The notes under the pieces: model-generated
Told to the model about the DNA's origin: nothing
Database searches by the model: none
The model's input: only the letters and a program-made list of their open reading frames with translations
Position numbers and translations under genes: made by a program
Assembly: GCF_003610355.1 (NCBI RefSeq)
Contig: NZ_RAPY01000004.1
Coordinates: forward strand, 248,001-312,000
Length of the DNA stretch: 64,000 nucleotides
Direction of reading: 5' to 3'
DNA from: Sphingobacterium detergens
GTDB lineage: Bacteria; Bacteroidota; Bacteroidia; Sphingobacteriales; Sphingobacteriaceae
Part shown: positions 24,969 to 34,873 of the stretch, piece after piece
How positions within the stretch are numbered: position 1 is the first letter of the stretch
Layout of the letters: each line of letters begins with the position of its first letter

Positions 24969-26426
24969 ATGATTCAAAACGAAAATGAGATTGATGTTGT
25001 AGTAAAGCAGGCTGAAGCAGGATTTCAGTTTCTACAACAATGTAATGTGATTGAAAGAGCGAAATTGATGCATGCGATTGCTGACGAAATTGAAGCAATT
25101 GACAGCATGCTGATAGAAACGGCTCATTTGGAGACCGCTCTACCTGTTAGTAGACTTGAAGGTGAAAAATCAAGAACAGTGAATCAGTGGCGTATGTATG
25201 CAAATGCGGTTCATACAGGTTTGTATAGTGAGGCGAGAATTGACCAAAGTCCAGATGGAAAGATCGATTTACGTAAATACAATAAAGGATTAGGGCCTGT
25301 GGTTGTCTTTGGAGCGAGCAATTTTCCGTTTGCTTTTTCCACTGCTGGTGGAGACACCGCAAGTGCCATCGGAGCTGGATGCTCCGTCATTGTGAAAGCC
25401 CATCCCGCCCATGTCAAAACATCTCAATTGATGGCCGACGCCATCCATCGGGGAATTTCAAAATACGGCGCTTCTGCTGATATTTTTAGCCATGTTGTGT
25501 CCAATTCATTTGAAATAGGGCAGCAATTGGTCAAACACCGGTTGGTAAAAGCGGTGGCTTTTACGGGATCGTTTGCTGGGGGGAAGGCCCTGTTTGATTT
25601 GGGGCAATCAAGACCTGATCCCATTCCGGTCTTTGCAGAGATGGGTAGTATAAACCCTGTATTTGTTTTGCCGGACTATCTAACAGATAATGGCGAAGCA
25701 TTTGCAAAACAATATATTGGATCATTAACGTTGGGTGTGGGGCAGTTTTGTACCAACCCCGGGGTGTTGATTGGCCTTGAGGGAGAAAAATTGGATACAC
25801 TCAAAGCTGATCTGAAGCGCGAAATACAAGCTGTTGCTACTGGTAAAATGTTACACCAAGGTATATTGGATCATTATAATCAATTGAGAGGCGAGATGAT
25901 TGGATGCAATGGGGTCAATATATTGGCAGAAGGCACAGATAATGTGCAAGAAGGTTTTGCTCAAGCGATGTTGGTAGAAACAGATGCAGCGCAGGTATTG
26001 CACAATCCGGAACTGCTAGAAGAGGTTTTTGGACCATTTGGATTAGTTATCTCTTGTGCCGATCGTCATGAAATGAAGATTTTAATGGAACATTTGGTTG
26101 GTCAGATAACCTTGACTTTCGCAGCATCTGACGATGATATGTGGAAATACCAGGATCTGTTCACGATTGCACAGAACAAATGCGGAAGGCTGTTGTTTCA
26201 AGGGATGCCAACTGGTGTTGAAGTAAAACACGCTATGCAACACGGTGGACCATTTCCAGCGACGACCGATTCACGATTTACCTCTGTAGGACCCGATGCC
26301 ATCAAACGTTTTCTCCGTCCCATCAGCTTTCAAAATTGGCCAGATGAGTTTTTGCCGAAAGAATTGCAAGATGGCAATCCGCTGCAAATAGAACGATTGG
26401 TCAATCAGCATTGGACAAAAGAATAA
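24969..26426 (+). CDS. Alpha-ketoglutarate semialdehyde (2,5-dioxovalerate) dehydrogenase, 485 aa
   Basis: An aldehyde dehydrogenase of the KGSADH subgroup. It has FGASNFPFAFSTAGGDTASAIGAGCSVIVKAHPAH (cofactor site), AVAFTGSFAGGKALFDL, FAEMGSINPVFVLP (general-base Glu) and LGVGQFCTNPGVLIGL (catalytic Cys). The EMGSINP motif separates this subgroup from other ALDHs. It oxidises alpha-ketoglutarate semialdehyde to 2-oxoglutarate with NAD(P)+, the last step of hydroxyproline degradation, feeding the TCA cycle. It lies second in the operon. Length is a little under the usual 510-530, the shortening apparently being near the N-terminus. The start ATG at 24969 has GAGAA just upstream. Confidence 0.9.
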   Translation: MIQNENEIDVVVKQAEAGFQFLQQCNVIERAKLMHAIADEIEAIDSMLIETAHLETALPVSRLEGEKSRTVNQWRMYANAVHTGLYSEARIDQSPDGKIDLRKYNKGLGPVVVFGASNFPFAFSTAGGDTASAIGAGCSVIVKAHPAHVKTSQLMADAIHRGISKYGASADIFSHVVSNSFEIGQQLVKHRLVKAVAFTGSFAGGKALFDLGQSRPDPIPVFAEMGSINPVFVLPDYLTDNGEAFAKQYIGSLTLGVGQFCTNPGVLIGLEGEKLDTLKADLKREIQAVATGKMLHQGILDHYNQLRGEMIGCNGVNILAEGTDNVQEGFAQAMLVETDAAQVLHNPELLEEVFGPFGLVISCADRHEMKILMEHLVGQITLTFAASDDDMWKYQDLFTIAQNKCGRLLFQGMPTGVEVKHAMQHGGPFPATTDSRFTSVGPDAIKRFLRPISFQNWPDEFLPKELQDGNPLQIERLVNQHWTKE

Positions 26427-26477
26427 TAACGCTAAAGAAGATTATAATTCTATCATGATTTATTCAAACCGGACGAT

Positions 26478-26614
26478 TGAGCTCACGAATACCTCAAAAT
26501 ACCAATTTGCTGAGTAAACGACTTCATTTATACCGATGAGACCAACACTTATACCACCAAAAGCTTTGTGAACTGAGCTCATGAATACCATTGAAAATAA
26601 ATAATAATAATACC
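26478..26614. repeat. Direct repeats TGAGCTCAYGAATACC and clustered ATACC motifs within the operon
   Basis: Two 16-bp direct repeats, TGAGCTCAYGAATACC, lie at 26478-26493 and 26574-26589, 96 bp apart; each holds the 8-bp palindrome TGAGCTCA. Six ATACC motifs (26489, 26499, 26530, 26551, 26585, 26610) are spread over 126 bp in the same orientation. The 227-bp gap is unusually long for an operon, so it may hold an internal promoter, binding sites or an insertion scar. No ORF is present. Confidence 0.55.
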
Positions 26615-26653
26615 TTAATCTAAAAATAAATGATGAACAAATAATTTATACAA

Positions 26654-27652
26654 ATGAAAAAGACTTTTTTTTGTATTGACTCGCATACCTGTGGATGCCC
26701 GGTACGATTGGTTGCTGGCGGCGCCCCACTTTTAAAGGGTAACTCAATGATGGAGCGGAGACTGCATTTTATGCAAGAATATGACTGGATTCGCAAAGGA
26801 TTGATGTTTGAGCCCCGTGGACATGACATGATGAGCGGAAGCATGCTTTATCCACCTTTCGATACAGAAAATGATATCGCTGTTCTTTATATTGAAACCA
26901 GTGGCTGCCTGCCGATGTGTGGGCATGGTACAATTGGTACAGTTACCATCGCTATTGAAGAGGGATTAATCCAACCAAAGATACCAGGGAAATTAAGACT
27001 GGAAACTCCTGCCGGATTGGTGCATATCGATTACGTTCAGGAAGGATCAAAAGTAAAAAGTGTTAAGTTAACAAACGTAAAATCTTTTTTATATGCAGAA
27101 GACCTAACGGTCGATTGCCCAGATTTGGGCCTTATTTCTGTTGATGTAGCGTATGGCGGAAATTTTTATGGTATCATCGACCCCCAGGTTAATTTTAAAG
27201 ATATCAAATTTTATTCAGCGAGTCAGTTGATCCACTATGGTAAAATAATTCGCAAATTACTTAATGAAAAATATAGATTTATCCATCCGGAGGACTCCAA
27301 TATTCATGGATTGAGCCACATACAGTGGACGGGAGAGCCTGTACATGTTGGCTCCTCTGGACGGAATGCTGTTTTGGTCGGCGAGAATGCGTTGGATCGC
27401 TCTCCTTGTGGTACGGGTACTTCGGCACGCATGGCACAATGGTATGCAAAAGGTCGGCTGAAAAAAGGTGATGAATTTGTGCACGAAAGCTACATTGGCT
27501 CTCAATTTATTGGTAAAATAGAAGGAGAGACCACGGTCGACGGAAAGCCCGCAATCATACCTTCGGTAGAAGGCTGGGCAAGAATAACAGGATACAATAC
27601 CATTTTTTTGGATGATGAAGATCCATATTTTGGCGGTTTTCAAGTGATTTGA
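26654..27652 (+). CDS. 4-hydroxyproline 2-epimerase (proline racemase family), 332 aa
   Basis: A proline racemase-fold protein with both catalytic cysteines: the first in CLPMCGHGTIGTV (about residue 90) and the second in SPCGTGTSARMA (about residue 255). Enzymes with Thr in place of the second Cys are dehydratases, so two Cys indicate epimerase/racemase activity. FFCIDSHTCGCPVRLVAGGAP at the start and GSMLYPP near residue 60 are family blocks. It converts trans-4-hydroxy-L-proline to cis-4-hydroxy-D-proline, the first catabolic step. The D-hydroxyproline dehydrogenase gene follows at 22 bp. Confidence 0.93.
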   Translation: MKKTFFCIDSHTCGCPVRLVAGGAPLLKGNSMMERRLHFMQEYDWIRKGLMFEPRGHDMMSGSMLYPPFDTENDIAVLYIETSGCLPMCGHGTIGTVTIAIEEGLIQPKIPGKLRLETPAGLVHIDYVQEGSKVKSVKLTNVKSFLYAEDLTVDCPDLGLISVDVAYGGNFYGIIDPQVNFKDIKFYSASQLIHYGKIIRKLLNEKYRFIHPEDSNIHGLSHIQWTGEPVHVGSSGRNAVLVGENALDRSPCGTGTSARMAQWYAKGRLKKGDEFVHESYIGSQFIGKIEGETTVDGKPAIIPSVEGWARITGYNTIFLDDEDPYFGGFQVI

Positions 27653-27674
27653 TAGATTAATTGATAATAAGAAA

Positions 27675-28940
27675 GTGAAAGAACATAAAAGAGGTACGGT
27701 AGTCGTAATAGGTGCTGGAATTGCGGGGCTTGCTTCGGCCTATTATCTTGTTAAAGATGGATGGGATGTGAAAATCCTGGAGAAAAATGAGGTTGATAAT
27801 AATTGTTCTTATGGCAACGCTGGAATGATTGTGCCAAGTCATTTCACACCATTGGCAGCACCAGGAATGATAGCGCAAGGAATAAAATGGATGTTTAATA
27901 GCAAAAGCCCCTTTTATGTACGGCCTTCGTTAAATCCACGATTAATAGATTGGGGACTGAAGTTTTTAAAACATGCAAATCGGGCACATGTTGACCGGCA
28001 CGCAACTGCGATCCGTGACCTAAATCTCTACAGTAGTCAGTTATATGACGAGTTGAATGCAGAAGAAGGTTTCGATTTTGAGTTGGAACAAAATGGTATT
28101 CTGATGATGTATAAATCCAACGAGATAAAGCACGAGGAAACCGAATTGGCACATCGCGCACAAGATCTTGGGTTAGACGTAGAAGTGTTAGATGCAGACG
28201 CTGTAAAAGTACTGGAACCGAATCTCAAACTAGATATCTTAGGTGCGGTACTTTATCGTTGCGATGGAAAATTATATCCCCAAAAGTTAATGCAACAGTT
28301 GATTCAGTATTTGAAAACTGCAGGTGTGGTGTTTTTTGAGAAAACTGAAGTTCACAAATTTATTACGATCGGAAATACCATTAAAACTGCCGTAAGCAAC
28401 AAGGGGAATTTCGAAGCTGATGCATTTGTAATAACAGGCGGAGCCTATTTACCGCAATTGATGTCAAAATTGCATGTCCATACACCACTTTTGCCCGGAA
28501 AAGGTTACTCTTTTATGTATGATACAAAAGGAGAAAGGAAATTAAATCATGCGGCATTATTACTTGAGGCCAAGGTTGCTGTTACGCCAATGAACGGCCA
28601 GATCAGATTTAGTGGCACCATGGAATTGGGGGCTGCAAACGACAAAATTTATGAAAATAGAGTAAGAGGGATTGTCGAATCTATTCCAAAATATTATCCC
28701 GAACTACAGATCGATTATCCTAAAGACAAAATATGGTATGGCTACAGACCCTGTTCACCGGATGGATTGCCTTATTTGGGAAGATTAAAAAATTATGGCA
28801 ATGCTATTGTAGCTGGAGGAGGAGGAATGATGGGGCTGAGTTTGGGTCCCGCCTATGGCAAGATTGTTTGTGACCTATTGGCTGCTCGAGAAATTGAACC
28901 TCGTATTGTCGGATTTAAACCAGATCGTTTCGACCGTTAA
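27675..28940 (+). CDS. FAD-dependent D-hydroxyproline dehydrogenase (DadA-like), 421 aa
   Basis: An FAD-dependent DAO-family oxidoreductase. The N-terminal dinucleotide motif VVVIGAGIAGLASAYYLVKDGWDVKILEK (about 10-38) is complete, followed by CSYGNAGMIVPSHFTP, a typical DadA block. The C-terminus YGYRPCSPDGLPYLGRLKN..VAGGGGMMGLSLGPAYGKIV binds FAD. It should oxidise cis-4-hydroxy-D-proline to 1-pyrroline-4-hydroxy-2-carboxylate, passing electrons to the respiratory chain. The start is GTG at 27675, 22 bp after the epimerase. Last gene of the operon; a long stem-loop (28956-28999) follows. Confidence 0.92.
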   Translation: MKEHKRGTVVVIGAGIAGLASAYYLVKDGWDVKILEKNEVDNNCSYGNAGMIVPSHFTPLAAPGMIAQGIKWMFNSKSPFYVRPSLNPRLIDWGLKFLKHANRAHVDRHATAIRDLNLYSSQLYDELNAEEGFDFELEQNGILMMYKSNEIKHEETELAHRAQDLGLDVEVLDADAVKVLEPNLKLDILGAVLYRCDGKLYPQKLMQQLIQYLKTAGVVFFEKTEVHKFITIGNTIKTAVSNKGNFEADAFVITGGAYLPQLMSKLHVHTPLLPGKGYSFMYDTKGERKLNHAALLLEAKVAVTPMNGQIRFSGTMELGAANDKIYENRVRGIVESIPKYYPELQIDYPKDKIWYGYRPCSPDGLPYLGRLKNYGNAIVAGGGGMMGLSLGPAYGKIVCDLLAAREIEPRIVGFKPDRFDR

Positions 28941-28955
28941 GAATCCATTATATAA

Positions 28956-28999
28956 ACAGTTGCTCCAAAAAAAGGATTACCTGCTTTTGGGGCAACTGT
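28956..28999. terminator. Long stem-loop between convergent hydroxyproline and peptidase operons
   Basis: ACAGTTGCTCCAAAA (28956-28970) pairs over 15 bp with TTTTGGGGCAACTGT (28985-28999), with a single G-U wobble and a 14-nt loop. It lies 15 nt after the dehydrogenase stop and 83 nt from the convergent M1 stop, so it probably serves as a terminator. The T-run following it is weak. Confidence 0.7.
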
Positions 29000-29081
29000 T
29001 AAAATTTTGTCTCCAAAATCTTCAAAATCATGTTATTTTATCGTATCGTATCGAAGCGTCCAACATGCTTTTGAATAGCTG

Positions 29082-30755
29082 TTATTCTGACAAAAGGCCT
29101 ATATAATAATTGAATGTATCGACATCGATATTTCCCTTATTTAATCCCGCGATTTTTATCGTTCTGAATTGTTGATCTAGTTGAATGAGCTGTCTCTTTT
29201 CGCCTTTTATTCCAATATGGATTGGCATCTGAAACCCTTTGACCGCGCTAATCCACCTACCCATTATTTTACCAGAAGCATCTTGTTGGATTTCTAGTGT
29301 TGGAATAGAGGTATGCTGAACATATTGTTCAAATACTTTTGATAGATCCAGACCAGACTGTTGGCTTACATAATTCACAATGTCACTGTAATTTACCTGT
29401 TGATGATAGAATTTACTATTCAAACCACGTAAAATAGCACGCCATTTGTCGTCATTATCTATCATAGTACGGATCATATTGAGCATGACACCTCCCTTTG
29501 GATACATATCACCAGACCCTTCTTTGTTGACGTGATATGGCCCCTGCATGGGGCTGTCATTGTGAATACCACTTCGGATACCATGCGCATATGCCTGACT
29601 GGCTTCTTTGCCGTAGAAATAGTCTATAAATAAACCCTCAGAATAATTGGTGAAACTCTCATGAATCCACATATCTGCGAGATCGGCAGAAGTGATATTA
29701 TTGCCAAACCATTCATGGCCCGATTCGTGGACTACAATGAAATCCCACTTTTGCCCCCAACCTGTTCCCGAAGCATCGTTTCCACGATATCCATTCTGAT
29801 AATGATTGCCATAGGCAATAGCACTTTGATGTTCCATACCCGTATGATAGGTTTCGACCAGTTTGTAACCATCCTCATAAAAAGGATATGGGCCAAACCA
29901 ATGCTCAAATGCTTCTAGCGTCTGTCTGGCATTTTTTTGAAGATGAGCCTTTTTTTCTGTTTTATCATTCTCCCGCAAGATATAGTAGTCGACATCCAAA
30001 GGACCTTTTTCACCTTTGTATTTTTCTTGAAAATGAATGTAGTCTCCGATATTGATAGCTACATTGTAGTTGTTGATCGGATTGGCAACTTTCCAATGGT
30101 ATTTGTTGTAACCATCTTTCATTTTTTCCACTTTTACCAATCGCCCATTAGATACGTTCATTACTTCTTTTGGGACAGCAATAGAAATCATCATACTGTC
30201 GACTTCATCGTATTGATGATCTTTATTAGGCCACCAGACGCTAGCGCCCATACCTTGGCAGGCGGTAGCCACCCAAGGTTTGCCATTGCTGTCTTTTTTC
30301 CAGTCAAAGCCACCGTCCCAGGGAGCGCGTGCTGCTTCTGTGGGATGACCTTCATAATACACTGTGAATTCACTTTGCGTGCCTTTGGTGATCTTAGTAG
30401 GAAAGTTCAAAAAAACAGCATTATATTCTCTTGTAAATGAGAGCTCTTTCCCTTGATAAATAACCTTATTAATTTTAAGATTCGCAAACAGATCAAATTG
30501 TAGACGTTCAAAATCTTCTGTGGCCTTAAAGCGGAATAAGTTTGAACCTGAAATGAATTTATTGTCCACATCTACTTTCACGTCCAAATGATAATATTGG
30601 ATATCGTAGCAAGTACGTAATGGTGTGAGGTGCCCCCGCAATGAATCCGCTCGCGTGAATTCATTTTTCACCTTCATCAGTTGCGCATTGGATTGCTGGA
30701 GGCCTGCGACTAAAATACCACAGGTACTTAGTGTATATAATAGTGTTCTTTTCAT
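29082..30755 (-). CDS. Secreted M1-family metallopeptidase, 557 aa
   Basis: A signal peptide (about 1-24, ending NAQ) is followed by an M1 aminopeptidase N-terminal domain (beta-sandwich, about 40-230). The catalytic core has VVHESGHEWFGNNI (HExxH, about residue 325) and the zinc-ligand Glu 18 residues on in WIHESFTNYSEG. The exopeptidase motif is the variant GMEHQSAIAYGN. A 557-aa length means the C-terminal helical repeat domain is short or missing, as in many exported Bacteroidota M1 enzymes. It would trim N-terminal residues from peptides in the periplasm. It is the last gene of a three-gene peptidase operon, 4 bp after the S9 gene. Confidence 0.92.
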   Translation of the reverse strand: MKRTLLYTLSTCGILVAGLQQSNAQLMKVKNEFTRADSLRGHLTPLRTCYDIQYYHLDVKVDVDNKFISGSNLFRFKATEDFERLQFDLFANLKINKVIYQGKELSFTREYNAVFLNFPTKITKGTQSEFTVYYEGHPTEAARAPWDGGFDWKKDSNGKPWVATACQGMGASVWWPNKDHQYDEVDSMMISIAVPKEVMNVSNGRLVKVEKMKDGYNKYHWKVANPINNYNVAINIGDYIHFQEKYKGEKGPLDVDYYILRENDKTEKKAHLQKNARQTLEAFEHWFGPYPFYEDGYKLVETYHTGMEHQSAIAYGNHYQNGYRGNDASGTGWGQKWDFIVVHESGHEWFGNNITSADLADMWIHESFTNYSEGLFIDYFYGKEASQAYAHGIRSGIHNDSPMQGPYHVNKEGSGDMYPKGGVMLNMIRTMIDNDDKWRAILRGLNSKFYHQQVNYSDIVNYVSQQSGLDLSKVFEQYVQHTSIPTLEIQQDASGKIMGRWISAVKGFQMPIHIGIKGEKRQLIQLDQQFRTIKIAGLNKGNIDVDTFNYYIGLLSE

Positions 30756-30759
30756 TCGC

Positions 30760-32934
30760 TTATCTTCCGCCCGGAGGGCAATGTAGTTTTAAATAATTCG
30801 TGAATAATGTTTTTAAATGTTCATGTGTGCCTTCACCTTCACTAATGGAATGGCTACGGTTAGGATAGGACATTAACTGAAATTGTACATTATTTTTTAT
30901 TAATTCGTCTATAAGAACTTCCGCATTCTGATAATGAACATTATCATCACCAGTGCCGTGTATATACAGTAGATTTCCTTTGATGTTTTTTGCATATTTC
31001 AATGGCGAACCATTCTCAAAGTCGGCTAAATTTTCTTGTGGAAGTCCCATATAACGTTCTTGATAGACATTATCATAAAGAAGTTGATTGGCAACAGCGG
31101 CTATTGCTATACCTGTTTTATAGATTTGTGGGTATTGTCCAAGCAAATTGAGTGTACTCGAACCACCGCCACTCCATCCCCAGACTGCGATGCGCGAATT
31201 ATCTACAAATGACCACTTTAATATTTCTTGTGTGGCTAATGCTTGGTCGCGAATATTGAGCTGACCAATGTTGCGGTAGATACTTTTGCGCCAGAGGCTA
31301 CCTTTAGGCGCCGGTGTGCCCCGGTTATCCAAAGAAATATAAATATACCCATCTTGCGCCATGTTTCCATTATATAAGCTGTTGTGCCCCGCGTTAAAGT
31401 TGTCTATTACAGTTTGTGAAGCAGGCTCACCATATACCATAAAGACTACCGGATACTTTTTATTCGGATCGAAATCCAGCGGTTTGACCATCCAGCCATC
31501 TAGTTCTACACCTTCAGTAGTCTTAACTTTGAAAAATTCGGCTATGCCATCACTGACTTTCTTTTCACGTTTAACCTCAAAATCCACTACTGTCCGGTGT
31601 GTAGGGAGCTCGATAATAGCATTGTACTTGAGCTCGGCACGGTTGCTAAAGTTGAAGATAGCAATCTTGCCATCTTTCGAAATATCATAGTCGCAAGTTC
31701 CCTCGAAGGATGCTGGTGTGAGCCTTTTTGGGGAGCCACCTTTAGTAGAGACACTATACAGATATTTTTGGGTCGCATTGCTGGGAGAAGCCGTGAAATA
31801 GATTGTTTCTCCTTTTGGATCTAGAAAATCAAGATTAATAATGTCATAATCTGCTTTAGTAATGAGCTTTTCATTACCCTGCAAGTCAATTTGATAGATT
31901 TTTCGCCAGCCATCTTTTTCAGATACCCAGATAAATGCTTTTCCACCCTGTATCCAGTCCCAGCCTGAAGGATCATTATTATTCCATCTTGCCTTGATAT
32001 CGATCCAGGAATCACTCGTTTCGCGATGTATTGCTTGAGCTTCATGAGTAGCAATGGAAGCTGTGTAGATCTTACTCTCGTTTTGTTTCCTGTTGAGTTG
32101 CTGAAAAATAAGCTGTTTGCTGTCCATACACCATTCCATACGTGGAATATAATGTTGTTCAGGATCTCCCGGAATGTTTATGCGGCTATTCTTTCCGCTA
32201 GCAAGTTCATAAGTCCATATGGAACAGGCGCTTGGAGACTGTCCCACTTTCGGATATTCTACAGGAATGGTAAAAGAGTAGAGACTATCCGTATTATTAA
32301 TCATTAGAAAATTACGGATACTGTTTGCGTCAAGTTTCCAGTAGGCGATAGAGAGACCATCAGGCGACCATCTAAAACCATCTTTGCAACCAAATTCTTC
32401 CTCATAAACCCAATCGAAAGTTCCATTGATCATACGGTCTGTACCATCCTTCGTTACGGCGTTTATATTTCCATTCGTTAGATCCTCCACATAAATATTA
32501 TGATCTGCTTTGTTAACATAAGCCACTTTATTGGCTTGAGGATTAAATTTGGCAAACATCAGTTGGGATGATGGAAATTGACGCCCTAATTGCATCAATT
32601 GATTGGATTTCTTGTTGTACACCCAATAATCACCTCTTGTATTTTCTCGCCAAACCTTTTTGCTATTGGTATAGATTAAAATTAGTTCCCTATTCTTGGA
32701 TATCGAAAAATTCTCAACTTTTATTGCCGTATTGCTGCCTTTTGGAATAAGAGATTGCTGGGATAAAAAGATTCCCCGGTTTCCATTTTTTGGATCGACG
32801 ATCTCAATCCCTTTATCCGAAAACTCATAATATTGGTCACCAATATCTGTCCAGAGCCTTTGCGCAAAAAGAGGATTGGATAGGTAAAGAACCAATAACA
32901 GCTTTGCGATGATAAAATTTCTAATTCTATTCAT
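30760..32934 (-). CDS. Secreted dipeptidyl peptidase IV-like S9 protease, 724 aa
   Basis: After a signal peptide comes an eight-bladed propeller-like DPPIV N-domain (about 40-460; DYWVYNKKSNQL, FDWVYEEEFGCKDGFRWSPDG with the characteristic EE motif binding the substrate N-terminus). The alpha/beta-hydrolase domain follows, with the nucleophile Ser in WGWSGGGSS, the Asp in HGTGDDNVHYQNA and the His in NRSHSISEG. The double-Glu motif and the propeller mark it as subfamily S9B, cleaving X-Pro (or X-Ala) dipeptides from peptide N-termini. I place the start at the ATG ending 32934, which begins the signal peptide, rather than 24 nt upstream. It sits between the aminopeptidase P and M1 genes in one operon. 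Confidence 0.93.
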   Translation of the reverse strand: MNRIRNFIIAKLLLVLYLSNPLFAQRLWTDIGDQYYEFSDKGIEIVDPKNGNRGIFLSQQSLIPKGSNTAIKVENFSISKNRELILIYTNSKKVWRENTRGDYWVYNKKSNQLMQLGRQFPSSQLMFAKFNPQANKVAYVNKADHNIYVEDLTNGNINAVTKDGTDRMINGTFDWVYEEEFGCKDGFRWSPDGLSIAYWKLDANSIRNFLMINNTDSLYSFTIPVEYPKVGQSPSACSIWTYELASGKNSRINIPGDPEQHYIPRMEWCMDSKQLIFQQLNRKQNESKIYTASIATHEAQAIHRETSDSWIDIKARWNNNDPSGWDWIQGGKAFIWVSEKDGWRKIYQIDLQGNEKLITKADYDIINLDFLDPKGETIYFTASPSNATQKYLYSVSTKGGSPKRLTPASFEGTCDYDISKDGKIAIFNFSNRAELKYNAIIELPTHRTVVDFEVKREKKVSDGIAEFFKVKTTEGVELDGWMVKPLDFDPNKKYPVVFMVYGEPASQTVIDNFNAGHNSLYNGNMAQDGYIYISLDNRGTPAPKGSLWRKSIYRNIGQLNIRDQALATQEILKWSFVDNSRIAVWGWSGGGSSTLNLLGQYPQIYKTGIAIAAVANQLLYDNVYQERYMGLPQENLADFENGSPLKYAKNIKGNLLYIHGTGDDNVHYQNAEVLIDELIKNNVQFQLMSYPNRSHSISEGEGTHEHLKTLFTNYLKLHCPPGGR

Positions 32935-33003
32935 TTGTATATGATTATTATTTATCAATTATTGAATTCAGATGAGGTATGTTACTAGGATCCTCCAGCG
33001 TAT

Positions 33004-34392
33004 TTAATCGATTGCATTGTCTTTTAGACGATAGATTTCTTGCACTTCACGTTCGAGGTATTTTCCGAGACGTCGATAGCCATTTTCCTCAATAAGATAA
33101 TTGTCCTCAATACGAATTCCCCCAAAATCGAGATGTTTCTTCAGAAAGTCATAATTGACAAAATCCCTGTGCAGGTTTTGCTGCTCCCAAAGCTGTGTCA
33201 GTTCAGGAATGAGATAGATACCAGGTTCCACGGTAAGTACATTGCCAGCTTCCAATTCCTTACCTAATCGCAGAGATTTAAGACCGAAGGTCTTGGTATC
33301 TTTAGGTTCGGATGTGCTGTAGCCCACATATTGTTCGCCCAGATCTTCCATATCATGTACATCCAACCCGAGCAAGTGACCTAGTCCACATTGAAAGAAT
33401 AGTGCGTGCGCATGGTTAGCAACAGCATCTTGAGAGTTGCCTTTCATAAATCCGACCTGTATCAGTCCCTCCACGAGTGCTTCACAGGCTTTTAAATGGA
33501 TATCTTTAAAACGGATTCCCGGGCTTAATAACTGTTCAGCGGATTTAAATGCGTGTAAAACGACCTGGTAAATTTCCTCCTGTAAAGAGGTAAAACGTTT
33601 ACCAACAGGAAAGGTACGTGTTAAGTCGGAAGCATATCCCAATGATGTTTCAACCCCAGAGTCATTCAGAAGAAGGTCGCCTTCATGAACTTGATGGAAC
33701 TGCATATGGTTGTGCAAGATTTCACCTCTTTTAGTCACGATTGGTGGATAAGAAAAAGACATGCCCTGATCCTGTGCAAAATGCTGCATGGCATTGCTAA
33801 TTTGATATTCATAACGCCCGGGTTTGGTCATCTGGATAGCGAGACGGTGCATATCTACGGCAACATCTACAGCTTTTTCCAGTTCGATAATTTCCTCCAC
33901 TGATTTAATGCTGCGTTGTGCAGCAACAGCTTGAATTAAAGCTATAGATGGTTGAAGCAGATCAACGGGGCAATTAAACAATTTCCCAAGCAATATTTTA
34001 TTGTGCGATTGATAGGGAGGAAGGTAATGGAGTGTATTTTGATCGCTTTTTTTCAGATAGTCGAAGAGTTGATCAAATGGAAGTAATTTACTGATCCCCG
34101 AAAGAGCCGCTTTTTCTGCTAAGGTCTGTTGTTGTCCCATCCAGACGATATCGTCGATGGTCATTTCATCACCAAATAGTAATGTTTCTCCCAAATCAAT
34201 ATCGAGTACAGCAGCTAGTCGTGGGCTTTTTATACCGATATAGTATAAAAAACTACTGTCTTGACGAAAAGGATAGGTATTGTGTTCAAAATTGATTGGG
34301 TTTTCAATATTTCCTAAAAAAAGGATTTTTCCAGAAGAAAATTTTGAAATGAGCTCGTTTCTGCGGGTAGTATAGATTTCTTTCTTAAACAT
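33004..34392 (-). CDS. Xaa-Pro aminopeptidase (M24B, aminopeptidase P), 462 aa
   Basis: The N-terminal creatinase-like AMP_N domain (TRRNELISKFSSGKILFLGN..FRQDSSFLYYIG) is followed by a pita-bread M24 domain. Its metal ligands are visible: LLNDSGVETSLGYASDLTRTFPVG (two Asp), GLGHLLGLDVHDME (His), TVEPGIYLI (Glu) and IRIEDNYLI (Glu). It removes an N-terminal residue preceding proline. No signal peptide is seen, so it acts in the cytoplasm on imported peptides. The start is at the ATG ending 34392 (MFKKEIYTTRR), since the upstream eight codons lack family similarity. First gene of the peptidase operon; divergent from the AraC regulator. Confidence 0.93.
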   Translation of the reverse strand: MFKKEIYTTRRNELISKFSSGKILFLGNIENPINFEHNTYPFRQDSSFLYYIGIKSPRLAAVLDIDLGETLLFGDEMTIDDIVWMGQQQTLAEKAALSGISKLLPFDQLFDYLKKSDQNTLHYLPPYQSHNKILLGKLFNCPVDLLQPSIALIQAVAAQRSIKSVEEIIELEKAVDVAVDMHRLAIQMTKPGRYEYQISNAMQHFAQDQGMSFSYPPIVTKRGEILHNHMQFHQVHEGDLLLNDSGVETSLGYASDLTRTFPVGKRFTSLQEEIYQVVLHAFKSAEQLLSPGIRFKDIHLKACEALVEGLIQVGFMKGNSQDAVANHAHALFFQCGLGHLLGLDVHDMEDLGEQYVGYSTSEPKDTKTFGLKSLRLGKELEAGNVLTVEPGIYLIPELTQLWEQQNLHRDFVNYDFLKKHLDFGGIRIEDNYLIEENGYRRLGKYLEREVQEIYRLKDNAID

Positions 34393-34873
34393 ATTTGTGA
34401 AAATTAAGAGAGGCAACGTATAATTAAGATTTAAAGCGATATTATTTACATAAATAATACAGAAGCTAATATCGCAAAATTTAATCTTTTAATCTTGAAG
34501 ACTCTTATTCAAAAACGGTATTGTGTTTGACATTTTATCGTTGTTACAATTGCTTATTTTTAATGATTGGTACATGAAAACAAAATAATATCGGGATTTA
34601 ATAAAGTTCTATGTTTCTATTGAATATTAATTATCACAATTTATCAAAGTCTAATTGTATTTTAACCTTGTTTTTATAAGATATCAAGTTTTAATACTTG
34701 ATTTTATTAAATACTGAATGGAAAATCTGTCGATTGCTAAATATTATCACATTATATACATATTTTGTTTTTATTTTTTCATGGATTATGATTGATATGT
34801 TTACTTGTTTCGTAGTTGTTATATTTATATTAACTAAACAGTGGTAATTACAAATATAAACTTATGAAAACCG
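34393..34873. other. AT-rich divergent regulatory region between peptidase operon and AraC gene
   Basis: About 480 bp of very AT-rich DNA between the aminopeptidase P gene and the AraC regulator. I found no convincing -33/-7 pair or perfect palindrome. A 9-codon ATG frame (34864-34893) overlaps the AraC start in a different frame; it is likely chance but could tune translation. No other gene or RNA was recognised. Confidence 0.5.

Noticed and set aside
30191..30440. Open frames antisense to the M1 and S9 peptidase genes
   Set aside because: They are complementary shadows of well-supported genes with no start context or codon signal of their own.
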